From: Allomyces arbusculus
Taxonomy: Eukaryota; Blastocladiomycota; Blastocladiomycetes; Blastocladiales; Blastocladiaceae
DNA length: 58,910 nucleotides
Assembly: GCA_027604705.1 (NCBI GenBank)
Contig: JADHYV010000097.1
Coordinates: 1-58,910, forward strand
Reading direction: 5' to 3'
The number at the start of each line of letters is the position of its first letter. The first letter of the stretch is position 1. The notes under the pieces are model-generated. The model worked only from the letters and a program-made list of their open reading frames with translations, did no database searches and was not told the DNA's origin. A program made the position numbers and the translations under genes. Of this stretch, positions 11,063-22,602 are shown one piece after another.

Positions 11063-11663
11063 AAGTGTGTCACAGGATATACAGGAGCGGCTGGCATAGA
11101 GTTGCATTCAATTGGTTGAACTCCGCTCGTGAACGATTGGGCAGTGTCCCATCTGGGACGATCTGTCTTTCTGGTTACCCATCCATGGCAGTGGAATGCA
11201 GGTGATCGGAATAATGACAGCATGGCCACAGCAACTATGTGCTCCTGCACATTGCTGCAACACATTGTTCATTATCTGAACCCAGCATCAACATGAATAT
11301 CTATCAAACGTTTATGATTCTGTGTTTTGAAAGCTGTTTCTTTGCAGATCACAACAATAGTTCAGGTCCAATCTCATGAGAACCAAGCCCTTCTTGTCAT
11401 GAAATCGAACAGAGAGAGAGGCTCTGCCAGAATGTCAACGAGTCTCATACACATTTTCATGCGCCCATTTCCTGAGTGTCGCAGTCGTGCAGAATGCAAA
11501 TCAGCAATGACTCAAAGGGCGGCTGAACCCGTGCAATATCAATGATCAGCAAACTGCTTGATCTGGCTGCAATCTTATCAAAAAATGCTGAGCAACATTG
11601 AAGCTGATCTTCACGGGTGGTCGACGAATAGGACCAGATTCCATGCTCACGCCTGGCTTGTTG
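11063..11663. other. Spacer, nothing recognised
   Basis: AT-richer sequence with short open frames only. No domain, repeat unit or RNA gene was recognised. Confidence 0.4.
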
Positions 11664-11978
11664 TCACTCAGAAGCCGCCTGACACTTCCTGCCCTTGTCA
11701 CTCCCAAACCAATGAAGGAACCGAAGCGCAAAATATAACGCATAAATCTTGTTAACCACGGCCCAGGAAAGTATCAAAGACCCACACGGCAGGTATTCAA
11801 GCAGCACGTTAGCAATATCACCGGCTCTTGCCTCATAAAACAGACATGGCAATGCTCGTGTGGCATTGACGTAGTTCGCTTGATTTAAAAGAATTCTTTG
11901 CTTGGTAAGAGAACCAAAAAGTATCACCCATGCCGTTTGGAGCGTGTAGACCAGAGTTAGACTCAAGCCAATACGTGA
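11664..11978 (-). CDS. Hypothetical membrane protein or fragment
   Basis: From the ATG at 11978 (start of MSRIGLSLTL) the frame gives 104 aa with two hydrophobic stretches, one near the start and one around residues 60-85 that includes GSLILSWAVVNKIYALYF. The open frame extends upstream to 12077 with a hydrophilic leader. It could be the 3' exon of a larger polytopic protein or a relic; no family was recognised. The flanking sequence on both sides is repeat-like. Confidence 0.3.
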   Translation of the reverse strand, partial: SRIGLSLTLVYTLQTAWVILFGSLTKQRILLNQANYVNATRALPCLFYEARAGDIANVLLEYLPCGSLILSWAVVNKIYALYFALRFLHWFGSDKGRKCQAASE

Positions 11979-12078
11979 CATGAGCAGCTCTTGCCTCTTC
12001 CATTTCTTCGCTCCTGTCTCGCCTTGTTGGCCGACCAAATTTTGAGTGTGATCCTCTAGCGCACCAGCAAGAGGCAAG

Positions 12079-12518
12079 TGTAGACATGTGGTCGCCGCGG
12101 TATTATGGAGGATAGCATCGAGGGTTCAGCCGCTTGAACTGGGTAACCCGATGTTAATTGTTGGCGATTGAATTGGCGGGATGCCGATTTGGAGAAGGGG
12201 AGCAAGCGGCTGGCCGTCCACAACCTGATCGACAGGCCATGCACCGTATTTTCGGCATAGAGAACCACGCTTCAATCAATCGTGGACGGCGATGGTGAAG
12301 CCAATCGCTGGCTTCCATCTTTAAAGTCCTACGGGCCTTAAGTCGCTCGGGGAAAAAGGGCAAAGCGATCCATTCACGCTGCCGTCCTCAGCCAAGTCCC
12401 TCCCTTTCCATCACACCCAGTCCGCTCCTGCGCGTCCCCTGTAGACCATCGCTACTGCCACCAGCGTGCGGCGGACGAGTCTCCCATCGCGCCGTCTGAA
12501 CTCGCCATCCCGCACCGC
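12079..12518. other. Spacer before the villin gene
   Basis: No gene supported. It contains the 3' flank of the minus-strand villin gene; I saw no clear polyadenylation signal. Confidence 0.4.
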
Positions 12519-15500
12519 TCAAAACAGTCCAACTACACGCGCGCACGTAATTCATCAGTCCTTGCACGCCCTTCGCCCGGCCCCGCCCGCTGAACCGCAA
12601 CATAACACGTACGCTTCTTCTTGAGGTCCTTCTGCTTCCACCCGGCGAGCGCGGCAAACGCGGCACGGTCCATCCCAAAATGCTTGCTGAAATCGACGTC
12701 GCTCAAGTAAGACTCGAGTTGCGATGGGTCGAGCCCACGCACCGTCTTGTTGCGAAGCTGGTCAATCGAGTAAGTCGGTTTCGTAGGGCTCCCCAGGAAC
12801 TCGGCCATTGTGACCACATCCTATAAAAATGGAGCGTGAGATGCGCAAGCTGCCCCGAGGCATGTTTAAAGGCGTGAACTAGTCCATACCGTTTGCCCGC
12901 CGAACCGGCCCGTCAAGAACGCTGCCCCCGGCAAGAGCGACTGCATGTACGCCGGCAGACCCGTCGGCATCTTGGCCACAAACACGTTGGCCTCCTTGAC
13001 CCCCTTGTAGGTCTTGGCCAAATCGAGCGCCGTCTTGACAAACTCGGCATCCGCGACCATCGACCCGACGAGGACCACCATCTTGTCCTCCCCGACAGCC
13101 ACGAGCGTGACAGAATCCTCGCGCACGTCACGCCACGTCGCGTGCGCGACCGCGCGCAACGACGCCGTCGGCGCCATCGTGAAGACGGCCGTGGTCGTGC
13201 CCTTGGCGACACGCGGGTTCACGACGGGCGTTCCGCCAAGCTGCTTGGCGAAATCGAGCGGCGTCGCGGGCGCGATCATCCGGTCGTGCACGAGCGAGGG
13301 CGGGTAGTGCGCGAGGTTGCGCGTGGCCGGGTCGGTCGTCAAAAGTTGGTTCTTGGTTTTGAGGACAAAGTGCGCGGTTGGGCAGTTCCAGATCGCCGCC
13401 GGGTCCTGGTTTCGCCGACGCGCTGTTAGTTCCACCCGGTATGTGCATTAGTCACGGGTGGGATCACACATACCGCATTGATCACCTCTAACACCCGCCC
13501 GTTCGCATGCACCGCACACAATTCCTTTTCGGCGACCGCCGTCGGCTTCCCGTCTTCGCCCAAGTACGTCCCCGGGCGGTACACGACGCGGCGATCCGCA
13601 AACAAGCCCCAGAACGCCGTCGGTTCGCGGTACTGGTGCACCGTGGCCACGGGTCCACCCCCACGACGCAGTTCGGCCAGCATCAACTGACTCAGCGGCG
13701 AATCTGTGGCCGTCGACCCGACCCACTTGACGAACCCACCCGACGCGGTCGACAGAACATACACGTCCTTGGCGTACAAGATCCCAACGTCGACGTCGGC
13801 CATCCGCGCGCGGGACTCGCGCACAACGTAGACCGCCTCGATTGTGTCGTTTGCGGGCCACGTGTCCCACGGCGCACCCACCGTCGGCGTCGCGGCAGCG
13901 GCGTGGACGCGGGCCCAATCATGCACGACCTTTTCCGGCACCAATCCCGCGGCCACCGCGAGCGATGCGCCATCGCGTCCGGAAGTCGAGTTACTGCGCG
14001 AGAGCCGGCCGGACGTGATGGGTGGGAACACGGCCGCGGGGGACGCGGGCGATCCGAGCCCGACGCCGCCGGAACTGAAACTTGGGCTGCGGCCGAGCGT
14101 CGCAAAGTATTCCTTAAACACGGTCGTTTCGTGGCCTTCGTGCACGACCGTCGGGACCACGCCAAAGACGCCGAGGACCTTGCGCGAGATCGCGTCCGAG
14201 TCGGCACCGCCGCTGGCGGCGGCTTGCGCGCCGACCCAGACGTACGCGACGGCGCGCGTCCCGCCATTGGCGGAAGTGAAGTTGGCGACGACGACGAACG
14301 CGCGGGCCGTGTCGAGGAGACTCATCGGCGCGCGAGACCCGCCCGTGAGCGTCGTCACCGGGTCGAGCAACTGGTCCGAGTCATAAATCGCGACCTGGTG
14401 CAGATCCACCGCGTCGGGTTTCAACCCGGCGACTACCGACGGCACGTCGACGACCCGGACCCCGAGAACCTTCCAAAACTCAGACCCGGCGCGATCCATC
14501 ACATCCTCCAGCGTCGTCGGCAGCTTGCCCGCGGGCACTTCCACGTCCTTGATCCGCGTCGCCACGTCCATCGCCTTGGCTTTCTTCAGCACCGCCGCAT
14601 CGGGTCCGGCCCAGACATAGATCGCCGTCGCCGTCGGCGTGACAGGGTCGAGCGAGTCGGGCACGGGCGCGTTCACGATCGACCGCAGCGTGGGCGCGAC
14701 GACCAGAACGTACGCGTCGTTGCGGGCCAGTTCCGCGGTCGAGACGGTCGTGCACGGGATCACTGTGAACTTCTTGCTCCCGACAACGCGGTACAGCGCT
14801 GGACCGCCGGGGGCCGCGCGCGTGCTGTTGGAGCGCGACAGCGAGTTGGTGCGGGACCGTGTGCGCGTGCCGGTCGCGGGCGCACCGCCGATACTGCTCC
14901 CAAGCCCGCCGAAACTGGCCGTGCGCGACCGCGGGCCGGAAGACGTGGGGCCGCCGGGTGCGGCAAGGCTCGCGCCGGGGGACACGGGAGACAGGTGGTT
15001 CGCAGCCGTGGTGGGGGACGCGTTGAGACTCGCGTGCAAGTCCCGCTGCAGCTGCGCCAGCGCCGACGTCGACCGCTCGAGCGGTGCCGGTTTCGTGGGA
15101 CTCGCGGGCGCGGGCTCAGCAGCGGGCTCGACGAACGTCGGCTCAGGTGCCTTGATCGGCGCCGTCTCCTTGGCGATACCAGGCATCCCCGACGACTCGC
15201 CGAGGGCCTCCGGGATACTTGGCTCGTCGGGCGCCGCCGACTCGGCATCTTTCCCCGATGGCGAGGTGCCGGCGAGGTTCGTGAGCGACCCGTGCCGCGA
15301 CGAGGGCTTGCGGCCTTTAGGCGGCGGCGGGCGCGTCGCCGTCGGGTGCGTGAGTTCCGTGGTCTTGGCGGGAGACGCAGGCTCACTGGTGCTCGTGGAC
15401 GAGTCAGTCGTGGCGGCACCAGCAGACGCGCTGGCGAGGCCGGGCAGGGGGGTGCCGCCGCGCGTCGCGAGCCGTTGCAGCCGTTTCTGCTCGGATTCCT

Positions 15501-15823
15501 GTCATTTCAAGTCAAGACATCCATGAGGGCACGTTCAGATCCGGTCCCACGCGACGGTACGCGATGCAAGGTACCTTTTCCAACTTCCCGGCGAGCTCCT
15601 TCAACTCCTCGGACCGGCGATCGCGCGACTCGCGGCGCAACTTCTTGGCGGACTCGACCGTTTTCTCCACACCTTCGAGCGTTGAGGCCAGTGACCCGGC
15701 CTCGCGCGAGAGCGACCCGGACGGCGACATGGCGCCGCCGGCGCCGCCGGCCGCGAGCAAGTAGGCCGACGCGGTCAGGGCGCGGTTGCTGCCGGATGGA
15801 CTGGACTGGCTCGGGTCGGCCAT
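12519..15823 (-). CDS. Villin/gelsolin-family actin-binding protein with headpiece
   Basis: Five exons: 15575-15823, 13474-15498, 12890-13405, 12613-12820 and 12519-12532, giving 1003 aa. Residues 1-316 are low-complexity and Ser/Pro/Ala-rich. About 317-930 hold several gelsolin-like repeats, for example YVWAGPDAAVLKKAKAMDVA, the hallmark beta-strand plus long helix, followed by FWKVLG. The C-terminus is a villin headpiece with YLSDVDFSKHFGMDR and WKQKDLKKK. The last exon is only 14 nt and completes the canonical ...KKLGLF end, which confirms the final splice. Introns are 68-80 nt. The protein should bind, sever or bundle F-actin; the long disordered N-terminus is unusual for villins and recalls supervillin/dematin-type headpiece proteins. 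Whether calcium is required cannot be judged from the sequence. Confidence 0.85.
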
Positions 15824-16146
15824 GGTCGGTGCGGGGAGTGTGGTGCGCGCGCGATCGGCTCGGCCGTTGTCGTCGCGCGGGGAGGATGGGCGGGGCGGAG
15901 AGGTGGGACCGGAGTGGAGAAGGCGCGACGCCGACGCGGAGCACGTGGCACAACGGCGCGGTGCGGAGACGCGAAACACGCCAAATGAATTTATCGTCCC
16001 GCATTCAGCGGATGGAGCGCGGATGGACGGCCCTCATCGTCGCGCTGGCCAAACGCGGAGCCCATGAATTTGTACAAACCAAACAACGCTCCACCAAGAC
16101 CGCCCTCTCCCTTCCTCTCGCCCGCAACTGCACGCGCTCGCGGTCC

Positions 16147-17175
16147 TCAATCCTGGTCCTTGGGCGCATTCGCCTTGGCAATCTCGCGAATCCTCTTTTC
16201 ATACTGCGCGGGACTCTTTCTTTTCAGCTGGTAGGCGGGCCCATTGGCGGGCGACTCGAGGTTGGGCGTGTCGAGCAGCTCTACTCGCTCCCTCGCGTCA
16301 GTGACCGGGTCGAGAACATGGGTGCGCGCGTGGTGCGTACCTTGCACGCCGAGCAAGATTTCCTTGAGCGTGATGGCCGGTTTCCACGCGTACCCAATGA
16401 TACTCAAGCAGATTTTGCCGTCGGGGTAGACGTTCGGGTGGAAGAGCGCCGGCGTGAAGCGCACGACTAGCAACCCCCAGTTGCGGAGTGTCAGCGATGC
16501 GAATCGGGGAGGTTGTGCGAGTTGAACGCACCGGGTGGGTCCTGCGGGTAGGATCTTGGGAATTCAAGCTGGAGCTTGTACTCGCCGCCCTCCCACGGCT
16601 AGTGACAGAACGCAAAGGTCAGCAAACGGGTCGCGGGCAAGGCATCGAAGTTGTCGATGAGACAACGGACCGTGCCGGCCTTGCCCGGAATCGCCGCTTC
16701 CCATCTCATCAAGTTGAGCGTGCCGTCGGTCGTCTTGGTCGGCTTGCACACAAAGCCTGCGGACGACCCGCCAACGCATGTGCGCAGCGGTGAGGAAGCG
16801 ACTCGGAAGAGGGTCGACATTCGAGCGAGCGGACGCACCGTACGGGTGGTCTGTTCGTCAAGAATGGCGTGGATTCGATTGCCGAACGCGGTCGCGTTCG
16901 TTCGGGACGGGGCAAGATGTCGGAACAGAGGGACACGCAAAGGAGCGACATGACGGTGCCGGCACGAGTGTCGTTGGGCCACCAAGGCAAATCATCGAGG
17001 CAGCGATTCATGGTCAAATTCGACTTCAGACTTGAACGCCAGCTGCAGAACATGACTGCTGCCATTATCGCCGCGCCGAGCGACGAGTCGAGCGGACAAG
17101 GATGCAGAGCGATGGTCCACCTTTGCGCCAGTTTTTGCGCTCTTCTTGCAGTCGTTGCTTGCACAAGGCGGACAT
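16147..17175 (-). CDS. UBC9: SUMO-conjugating enzyme UBC9 (6 exons, one 12-nt microexon)
   Basis: Exons 17121-17175, 16839-16850, 16671-16756, 16532-16598, 16341-16466 and 16147-16280 give 159 aa (human UBC9 has 158). The protein starts [18 protein letters not shown]. The 12-nt microexon ACCACCCGTACG, flanked by CAG and GTGCGT, supplies DHPY of the conserved RKDHPFGF motif. Then come [33 protein letters not shown] and [14 protein letters not shown] with the catalytic Cys. It transfers SUMO from the E1 to substrates in the nucleus. It is head-to-head with the DHHC gene, the starts being 206 bp apart if the DHHC start is 17382. All splice phases are consistent. Confidence 0.9.
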
Positions 17176-17381
17176 GATTGGCGGTGATGGAGAGCGAGGA
17201 CGGCATCGGCAGGCGGCCGAGGAAAGGCTGGCGCGCAGCCAGCTGCCGCAGCCCTCCGCAAGACTGCACGCTTAGCAGTGTGAAGCATCGGCTGCCTCGA
17301 GTGCCAGGGGGAGGTTGCCTGGGTCCCCCCGCTTGGCTTCCCTGTTCCCGCGCGGTGGCGCGCCGACATGCACCGTGCACC
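17176..17381. promoter_or_regulatory. Shared region between divergent UBC9 and DHHC genes
   Basis: About 200 bp separates the UBC9 start codon (17175, minus) from the chosen start of the palmitoyltransferase (17382, plus). No TATA box is evident. A bidirectional promoter is inferred from spacing only. Confidence 0.35.
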
Positions 17382-20372
17382 ATGTCTCCATCGTCGTCGA
17401 CCCCATTCGCTCCAACGACCTTGTCGGCCGCAGCGACGCGCGGCCCCGCGACGGCCTCAGCACTTCCGACTTGCCGCACTCGACTCGCGCCCTCTCTATC
17501 AACTCGGCGCCCTCCGCGCGGATCGGCCTCGGCGCGCGCTCTCGCTCGCTGTCCACGCTCCACGATGCCGGCCCCACTCGACCACGCCGCCTTTGCGGCG
17601 CCCTCAACCACCGACTGGACTTCGGCGCGTGTGCACTTACCCGCGCTCGTCCCCGCCATGGCCGCGCTCGACCCGCCTTCCTCATCTTCAACCTCTCCAC
17701 CCCCTCCGATGCCGACGCACCGCGGCTCATCAAGTACCGACGACGAAGAGATCCCGCTCGCCGTCGCCTTTTCTCCACCCGCCCCCACTAGCGCCGTCGC
17801 TACCGTGACCGCATCCACCACCACCTCGCCGAAAACCGCGACCGCCGACGCGCCACCGCTGCACAAGCACTTGCGCGACGCCGCCATCTACAACAACCGC
17901 GTCGCGATCCACGCGCTCCTGTCCACGAATACGGGCATCTCCGCCAACACTGTCGACCACGAAGGCATCCCGCCCTTACACTGGGCCGCGATCAACGGCC
18001 ACGTCGACCTGTGCCGCCTGCTCATCGACGAGTTCGGCGCGCTCGTAGACGTGCCCGCGGGCTCGCTCAACGCAACCGCGCTGCAATGGGCCGCACGGCG
18101 TGGGCATGTGCACGTCGTACACGCCCTTCTCGCGCGTGGCGCGCGCGCGCACGACGTCTACGATGTGGAAGGCGCCGCGCCGATCCACTTGGCCGCGCAG
18201 GCCGGGTCGCCACTTCTCGTGTCCCTCCTGGTCGCCGGGTACGCGGTCCCCGTCGACGCCCTCGATTCTAAACACCGGACCGCCCTATTTTTCGCGGTCA
18301 TTGGGTCGGCCACGGTCGACGCGGCCGCCGCGCTCCTCGCCCTCGGCGCCGACCCGAACGCGGTGGCGGAAGGGTACCCGTTACTGCACTGGGCGCTGCA
18401 CCACCGCCGGATCGCGGCCGCCGAACTCCTCCTCGCGCACGGCGCGGACCCACGCGCGCGGGACCCCTCGGGCGTCGACGCCCGTGCAGTCGCGGTCGAC
18501 CTCGATCTCGATCCCGGATGGGTGCGCGAATCGCTCGGCTCCGCGCTGCCGGGTTCTCGCGGCGGTCGCGGCGCGCGGCGAGCGTCGATTGCAAGCAATG
18601 CCGCGGGCGTCGTGCACGCCGACGAGGACACCGACGAGTTTGACGACGATGACGACGACGACGACGACGAGAACGCGACGCGCCAGCCGCTGCAGGACGG
18701 CACCCCAACCCCCACTCCCGGCTCCGGCCCGTCGTGTCTCCGGCCCCGCCGAGCGCGCGCGATCGTGAACCGAGGCCGCCCGCGGCGCCCGTGGTTCTGG
18801 TGGCTTCGATCCGCACGCGGGCTGCTATACTACAGCGTCAGCGACCGCCGCGCGAACCAGCTGTTTACGGTCCTCCCCGGGCTGCAAGCGTCCTTCTTTG
18901 CACTGCTCACCGGCTGGCCGTGGTACGCGAACCTCGTTGGCGGGATCGTGCTCGCGTCCGGGATCCACGTCGCGGCCATGCGGCTGGTTCTGAAACCGCC
19001 GCACCGTGGGCGCCACGGGCGGTCGGTCGCGTCGGACGACGAGCATTTTGGTGGGTATGTCCGTGGGAAGAAACGGAGCGTGGCACGGACGCCCTACTTG
19101 GCTGCGATTATTGGCTGGACATTGTTATTGGGTGCGGTGGTCGTGGCGTGGAAGCTCGCGCCGTGGCTCGATGGGAAGGAGTGGGCCGTCGGCGTGTTTG
19201 TCGTGACGTGGCTCGGCGGCGTGGTGGTGATGTACCGTGCGGTCCTCGGGGACCCGGGGTACCTCCCGCGCCGTGGGAGGCAGGTCGTCTGGCCGCCGCC
19301 GATGCGGGATGCGGTCGTAGGTGCCGAAGGGAGGGCGGTAGTGGTCAAGGTGGAGGGGGAAGGGGTCGGGGAGTACCCGGTGGTCGGACGGGATTTGGTG
19401 GAGTTGGCGGATCGCGAGATGTTGGATAAGGCGCATTTCTGTTTGACGTGCATGGTACGCGATGGATTTTCTTTTCCGCCGGTTCTCTCGTTTTCGTGAC
19501 GGCGACTGACTTTGTTGGTGGCATGCGGAATAGGCACGGCGACCCGTCCGGTCCAAGCACTGTCAGCAGTGCGATCGGTGCGTGACGCGGTTCGACCACC
19601 ACTGTACGTCTTTCGCCTCCACTTGGTCGTTGGTTTCCGCTCCCCTCGTCTTCTCACCTCGACAACGCACACCGAATCACTAGGTCCCTGGACATGGAAC
19701 TGCATCGGGTCCGGCAACCACCGCGCGTTCATCCTGTTCCTATTCTCGATCATCCTGCTCGCCATCCAATTCATCCACCTGTGGTCGTCCGCCACTTCGT
19801 CGCGCAAATCCCAACTCCCACTGCCCGTCGCCAACGACCTCGAGCGATACTGTCTGCAATTCACGCTCTGCGAGTCGTTTGTCCTCGACCCCACGGCGAC
19901 GTGGCTCGCCATCTGGTGTGCGATCCAGATCCCCTGGGTGTTTATGCTCGCATTGCAGCAAGTGTATCACGTGTCGGTCAACTCGACGACCAACGAGTGG
20001 CTCAACTGGTACAAGTACGATCATACGTCGGTGCCCATCGAGTCCCGCGCCGCGGATACCTACCGATCGGCACGGAACCGGCGGTACCGGAATGTGGCCG
20101 ACAAAGGGTGTCCCCGGAATTGGGTCACGTTTTGGATGGGAGATAAGGAGGATGCGGTCGGTTCGGGGTGGGGGGATGACGGGGAGGAGGGTGGACCTGC
20201 GCGCGGGAGTGCTGGTGCGAGGCGCGATCGTGGGTGTTGTGGCGCCGTGGTGGCCGGGAAGCCGCAGGGGCCGCAGGCCGGCGCAGGTCAAGGAGCAGCG
20301 GCAGGACGAGGGAGTGGAGCAGCTCGTGGCGGCGCGAACCAGGAAGAGTCGGCGCGGTTCTTGGCGGGATAG
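17382..20372 (+). CDS. Ankyrin-repeat DHHC palmitoyltransferase (AKR1/HIP14 type)
   Basis: Exons 17382-19454, 19534-19603 and 19684-20372 give 943 aa. About residues 160-375 form ankyrin repeats ([35 protein letters not shown] and others). A poly-Asp tract lies near 416-430, with transmembrane segments around 490-530 and 575-620. The zinc-binding cysteine-rich domain ends in DHHC (712-715), whose Cys codon is split by intron 2, then [13 protein letters not shown] and two more membrane spans. The DHHC Cys forms the acyl intermediate when palmitate is moved to cytoplasmic proteins; AKR1-type enzymes act in Golgi or endosome membranes. The start is uncertain: in-frame ATGs also occur at 17178, 17563 and 17659, and 17178 would leave almost no promoter beside UBC9. 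Confidence 0.85.
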
Positions 20373-20854
20373 GTAATGGAGGGCGAATGGAGGACGGATG
20401 AATGGGTTGTTTCCAGTCAAAAGTGCAATGCAAATAGACACGCCTTGGAAGCACAATCAACCGCGATCACACAGGGCTCGGCGCGGCCGCGGTGTGCGTT
20501 GACCCATCGGTGATCTGCCGGAGCAGGCGCGGCCCGTACGCCGGCAGGCACGGAGGCTCGGCAGCTTGCGCGTGTGGGGCCAGAAGAAAGCGGCGCGTCT
20601 CGCGTCCCGCACGGTCGAGGAGTCTCAGGTCACGCGGCGTCACGCCCTGCGTTGTCAGAGCCGCGTTCCGTTGCTGCCCGCGACCGAGCCGCCGTTGACT
20701 CCACCGATTTGACCGCATCGAGGTGGACTCGACGACGAGCACGAGCACGAGCACGAGCACGACAACGAAGTCAAGGAAATAACGGCCAGACTACGACCTG
20801 CCCGTTATATTCCGCGCGGTCCCTCTCTCTCGCCGACCAACCAGACCGACCGCC
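20373..20854. other. Intergenic spacer with a short GAGCAC tandem repeat
   Basis: No gene seen. Four copies of the hexamer GAGCAC lie at about 20735-20760, shortly before the tyrosyl-tRNA synthetase gene. The stretch should hold its promoter; no TATA box was found. Confidence 0.4.
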
Positions 20855-22189
20855 ATGGCCGCTCCCGCACCGACTCCCGCCGCCGCCACGCCGGCACAGC
20901 CCCCCGCCCCGCTCTCCGGCGCGACGGGCACTCGTGACGCCCTGACGATCGAAGCCAAGGTGGACCTTATCACGCGTGGCCTACAGGAAACCTTGGGCGT
21001 CGACACGATTCGCGACGTGCTCAAGGAGCGCGACCTGAAGCTCTACTGGGGCTCGGCGCCGACGGGCAAGCCGCACATTGGCTATTTCGTGCCGATGGTC
21101 AAGATTGCCGACTTCCTCGCGGCGGGCTGCCACGTGACTATCTTGTTTGCGAACCTGCACGCGTTCCTCGACAACATGAAGGCGCCCTGGGACCAGCTCG
21201 AGGCGCGGACTCAGTACTACGAGCATCTGATCAAAGCCATTCTGACGTCGGTCGGTGTCCCTATCGACAAGTTGCGGTTTGTCGTGGGCACCGAGTACCA
21301 GTTGACGCGCGAGTACAACCTCGACGCCTACAAGCTCGCCGCGATGCTGACCGTGCACGACGCGATCAAGGCCGGCGCCGAAGTCGTTAAGCAGACTGAC
21401 AACCCACTGCTGTCGGGCCTGATCTACCCGGGCCTGCAGGCGCTCGACGAGCAGTACCTCGACGTCGACGCGCAGTTTGGCGGCGTCGACCAGCGCAAGA
21501 TCTTTGTGCTGGCGGAAAAGTACCTGCCCAAGCTGGGTTACAAGAAGCGCGCGCACTTGATGAACGCTATGGTGCCCGGTCTCGCCGGCTCGAAAATGTC
21601 GAGTTCCGACCCGGACTCGAAGATCGACTTGCTCGATTCGCCCAAGGATGTGGAGCGCAAAATCAAGCGCGCGTTCTGCGAGGAGGGCAATGTCGTGGAT
21701 AACGGCGTGCTCTCTTTTGTCAAGGCCGTGCTCTTCCCGATCGCCGGTCTCCGTGGCAACGCTTCGTTCACGATCAAGCGGCCCGAGAAGTTTGGTGGCG
21801 ATTCGACCTACACGAGCTTTGAAGACCTCGAGACGGCGTTTGCCGAGAAGAAGGTGCACCCAGGAGACTTGAAAAAGGCCGTCGCCGAGGCGCTGAATGT
21901 CCTGCTGGACCCGATTCGTGCCGCGTTCAACACGCCCGAGTTGCAGGAGCTGACGGAGGCGGCCTACCCGACGGGCAAGAAGCCCGCCGCGGGCGCCAGC
22001 AAGAAGAAGGAGAAGAAGAAGCATAACAAGCGCCCGGAGACGGCCGATTCGGCTGTATCGGACGCGACCAAGTCGGTGGAGAAGATGAAGCTGGCGACTG
22101 TGGCGCCGGTCAAGGACGCGGCCACCAAGCCCGTGGCTGAGCAGGCCAAGGTTGAGCCGGGAGAGGCGACCAAGGTGGCTAAGGCGTAA
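20855..22189 (+). CDS. TYS1: Cytosolic tyrosyl-tRNA synthetase
   Basis: A single exon of 444 aa. This class I synthetase charges tRNA-Tyr in the cytosol. The HIGH-like motif is HIGY (74-77) within [12 protein letters not shown]. The KMSKS-like loop is KMSSS (247-251), followed by [10 protein letters not shown] as in eukaryotic Tyr[36 protein letters not shown] and [14 protein letters not shown] match the archaeal/eukaryotic subfamily. The last ~70 residues are Lys/Ala-rich with [13 protein letters not shown], resembling the basic tail of fungal TyrRS; there is no EMAPII domain. The ATG lies in a GCCATGG context. No intron was seen. Confidence 0.92.
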   Translation: MAAPAPTPAAATPAQPPAPLSGATGTRDALTIEAKVDLITRGLQETLGVDTIRDVLKERDLKLYWGSAPTGKPHIGYFVPMVKIADFLAAGCHVTILFANLHAFLDNMKAPWDQLEARTQYYEHLIKAILTSVGVPIDKLRFVVGTEYQLTREYNLDAYKLAAMLTVHDAIKAGAEVVKQTDNPLLSGLIYPGLQALDEQYLDVDAQFGGVDQRKIFVLAEKYLPKLGYKKRAHLMNAMVPGLAGSKMSSSDPDSKIDLLDSPKDVERKIKRAFCEEGNVVDNGVLSFVKAVLFPIAGLRGNASFTIKRPEKFGGDSTYTSFEDLETAFAEKKVHPGDLKKAVAEALNVLLDPIRAAFNTPELQELTEAAYPTGKKPAAGASKKKEKKKHNKRPETADSAVSDATKSVEKMKLATVAPVKDAATKPVAEQAKVEPGEATKVAKA

Positions 22190-22291
22190 TGTGGAGACAG
22201 TGTTTGAGGGTCGCTTTTGCACAACGGTCACAGTTCTTTTCTTATTTTCCGCGTCGGTTTGCGGTCGTTTCGTGTTGCTGGTCCTGTTACC

Positions 22292-22297
22292 AATAAA
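22292..22297 (+). terminator. AATAAA polyadenylation signal of the tyrosyl-tRNA synthetase gene
   Basis: AATAAA lies 103 bp after the TAA stop and before the convergent SSF1 gene, so it probably marks 3' end formation of this transcript. Confidence 0.5.
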
Positions 22298-22602
22298 TAC
22301 GCGCTGTGTAGCTCAGCGTCGTGTCCAAATCGCAATCCGTACGATGCTTGCCATGTGAACGATCAAGCACCACCGAGCACAGCATGCCGGAAGGAAAGGA
22401 GGTCATGCTTTGCAATTGGTGCAAACGGTTGAGTGCACACGTACACGTGGCGCGAGCGCTCAAATATGCGGCCCGTATTGATGGTCCGGCTGCTTTTGCT
22501 ATCACGGCTTTCGACCATCCAGCATGGGCCTGAAACAAAACAACGGCAGACAAAACAAATCAAATTTTAAGGAATGCACATCCCATCACACCTCGTGTCC
22601 AC
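22298..22602. other. Convergent intergenic region
   Basis: The 3' flanks of the tyrosyl-tRNA synthetase (+) and SSF1 (-) genes meet here. No coding or RNA gene recognised. Confidence 0.4.

Noticed and set aside
13507-16470. Very long plus-strand open frame (~987 codons)
   Set aside because: It lies antisense to the villin gene and the UBC9 3' exon, is Arg-rich with no domain, and crosses real introns of both; it results from GC-rich codon structure on the other strand.
20735-20763. CRISPR-like short repeats
   Set aside because: GAGCAC hexamers are a simple tandem repeat without spacers, in a eukaryotic context.
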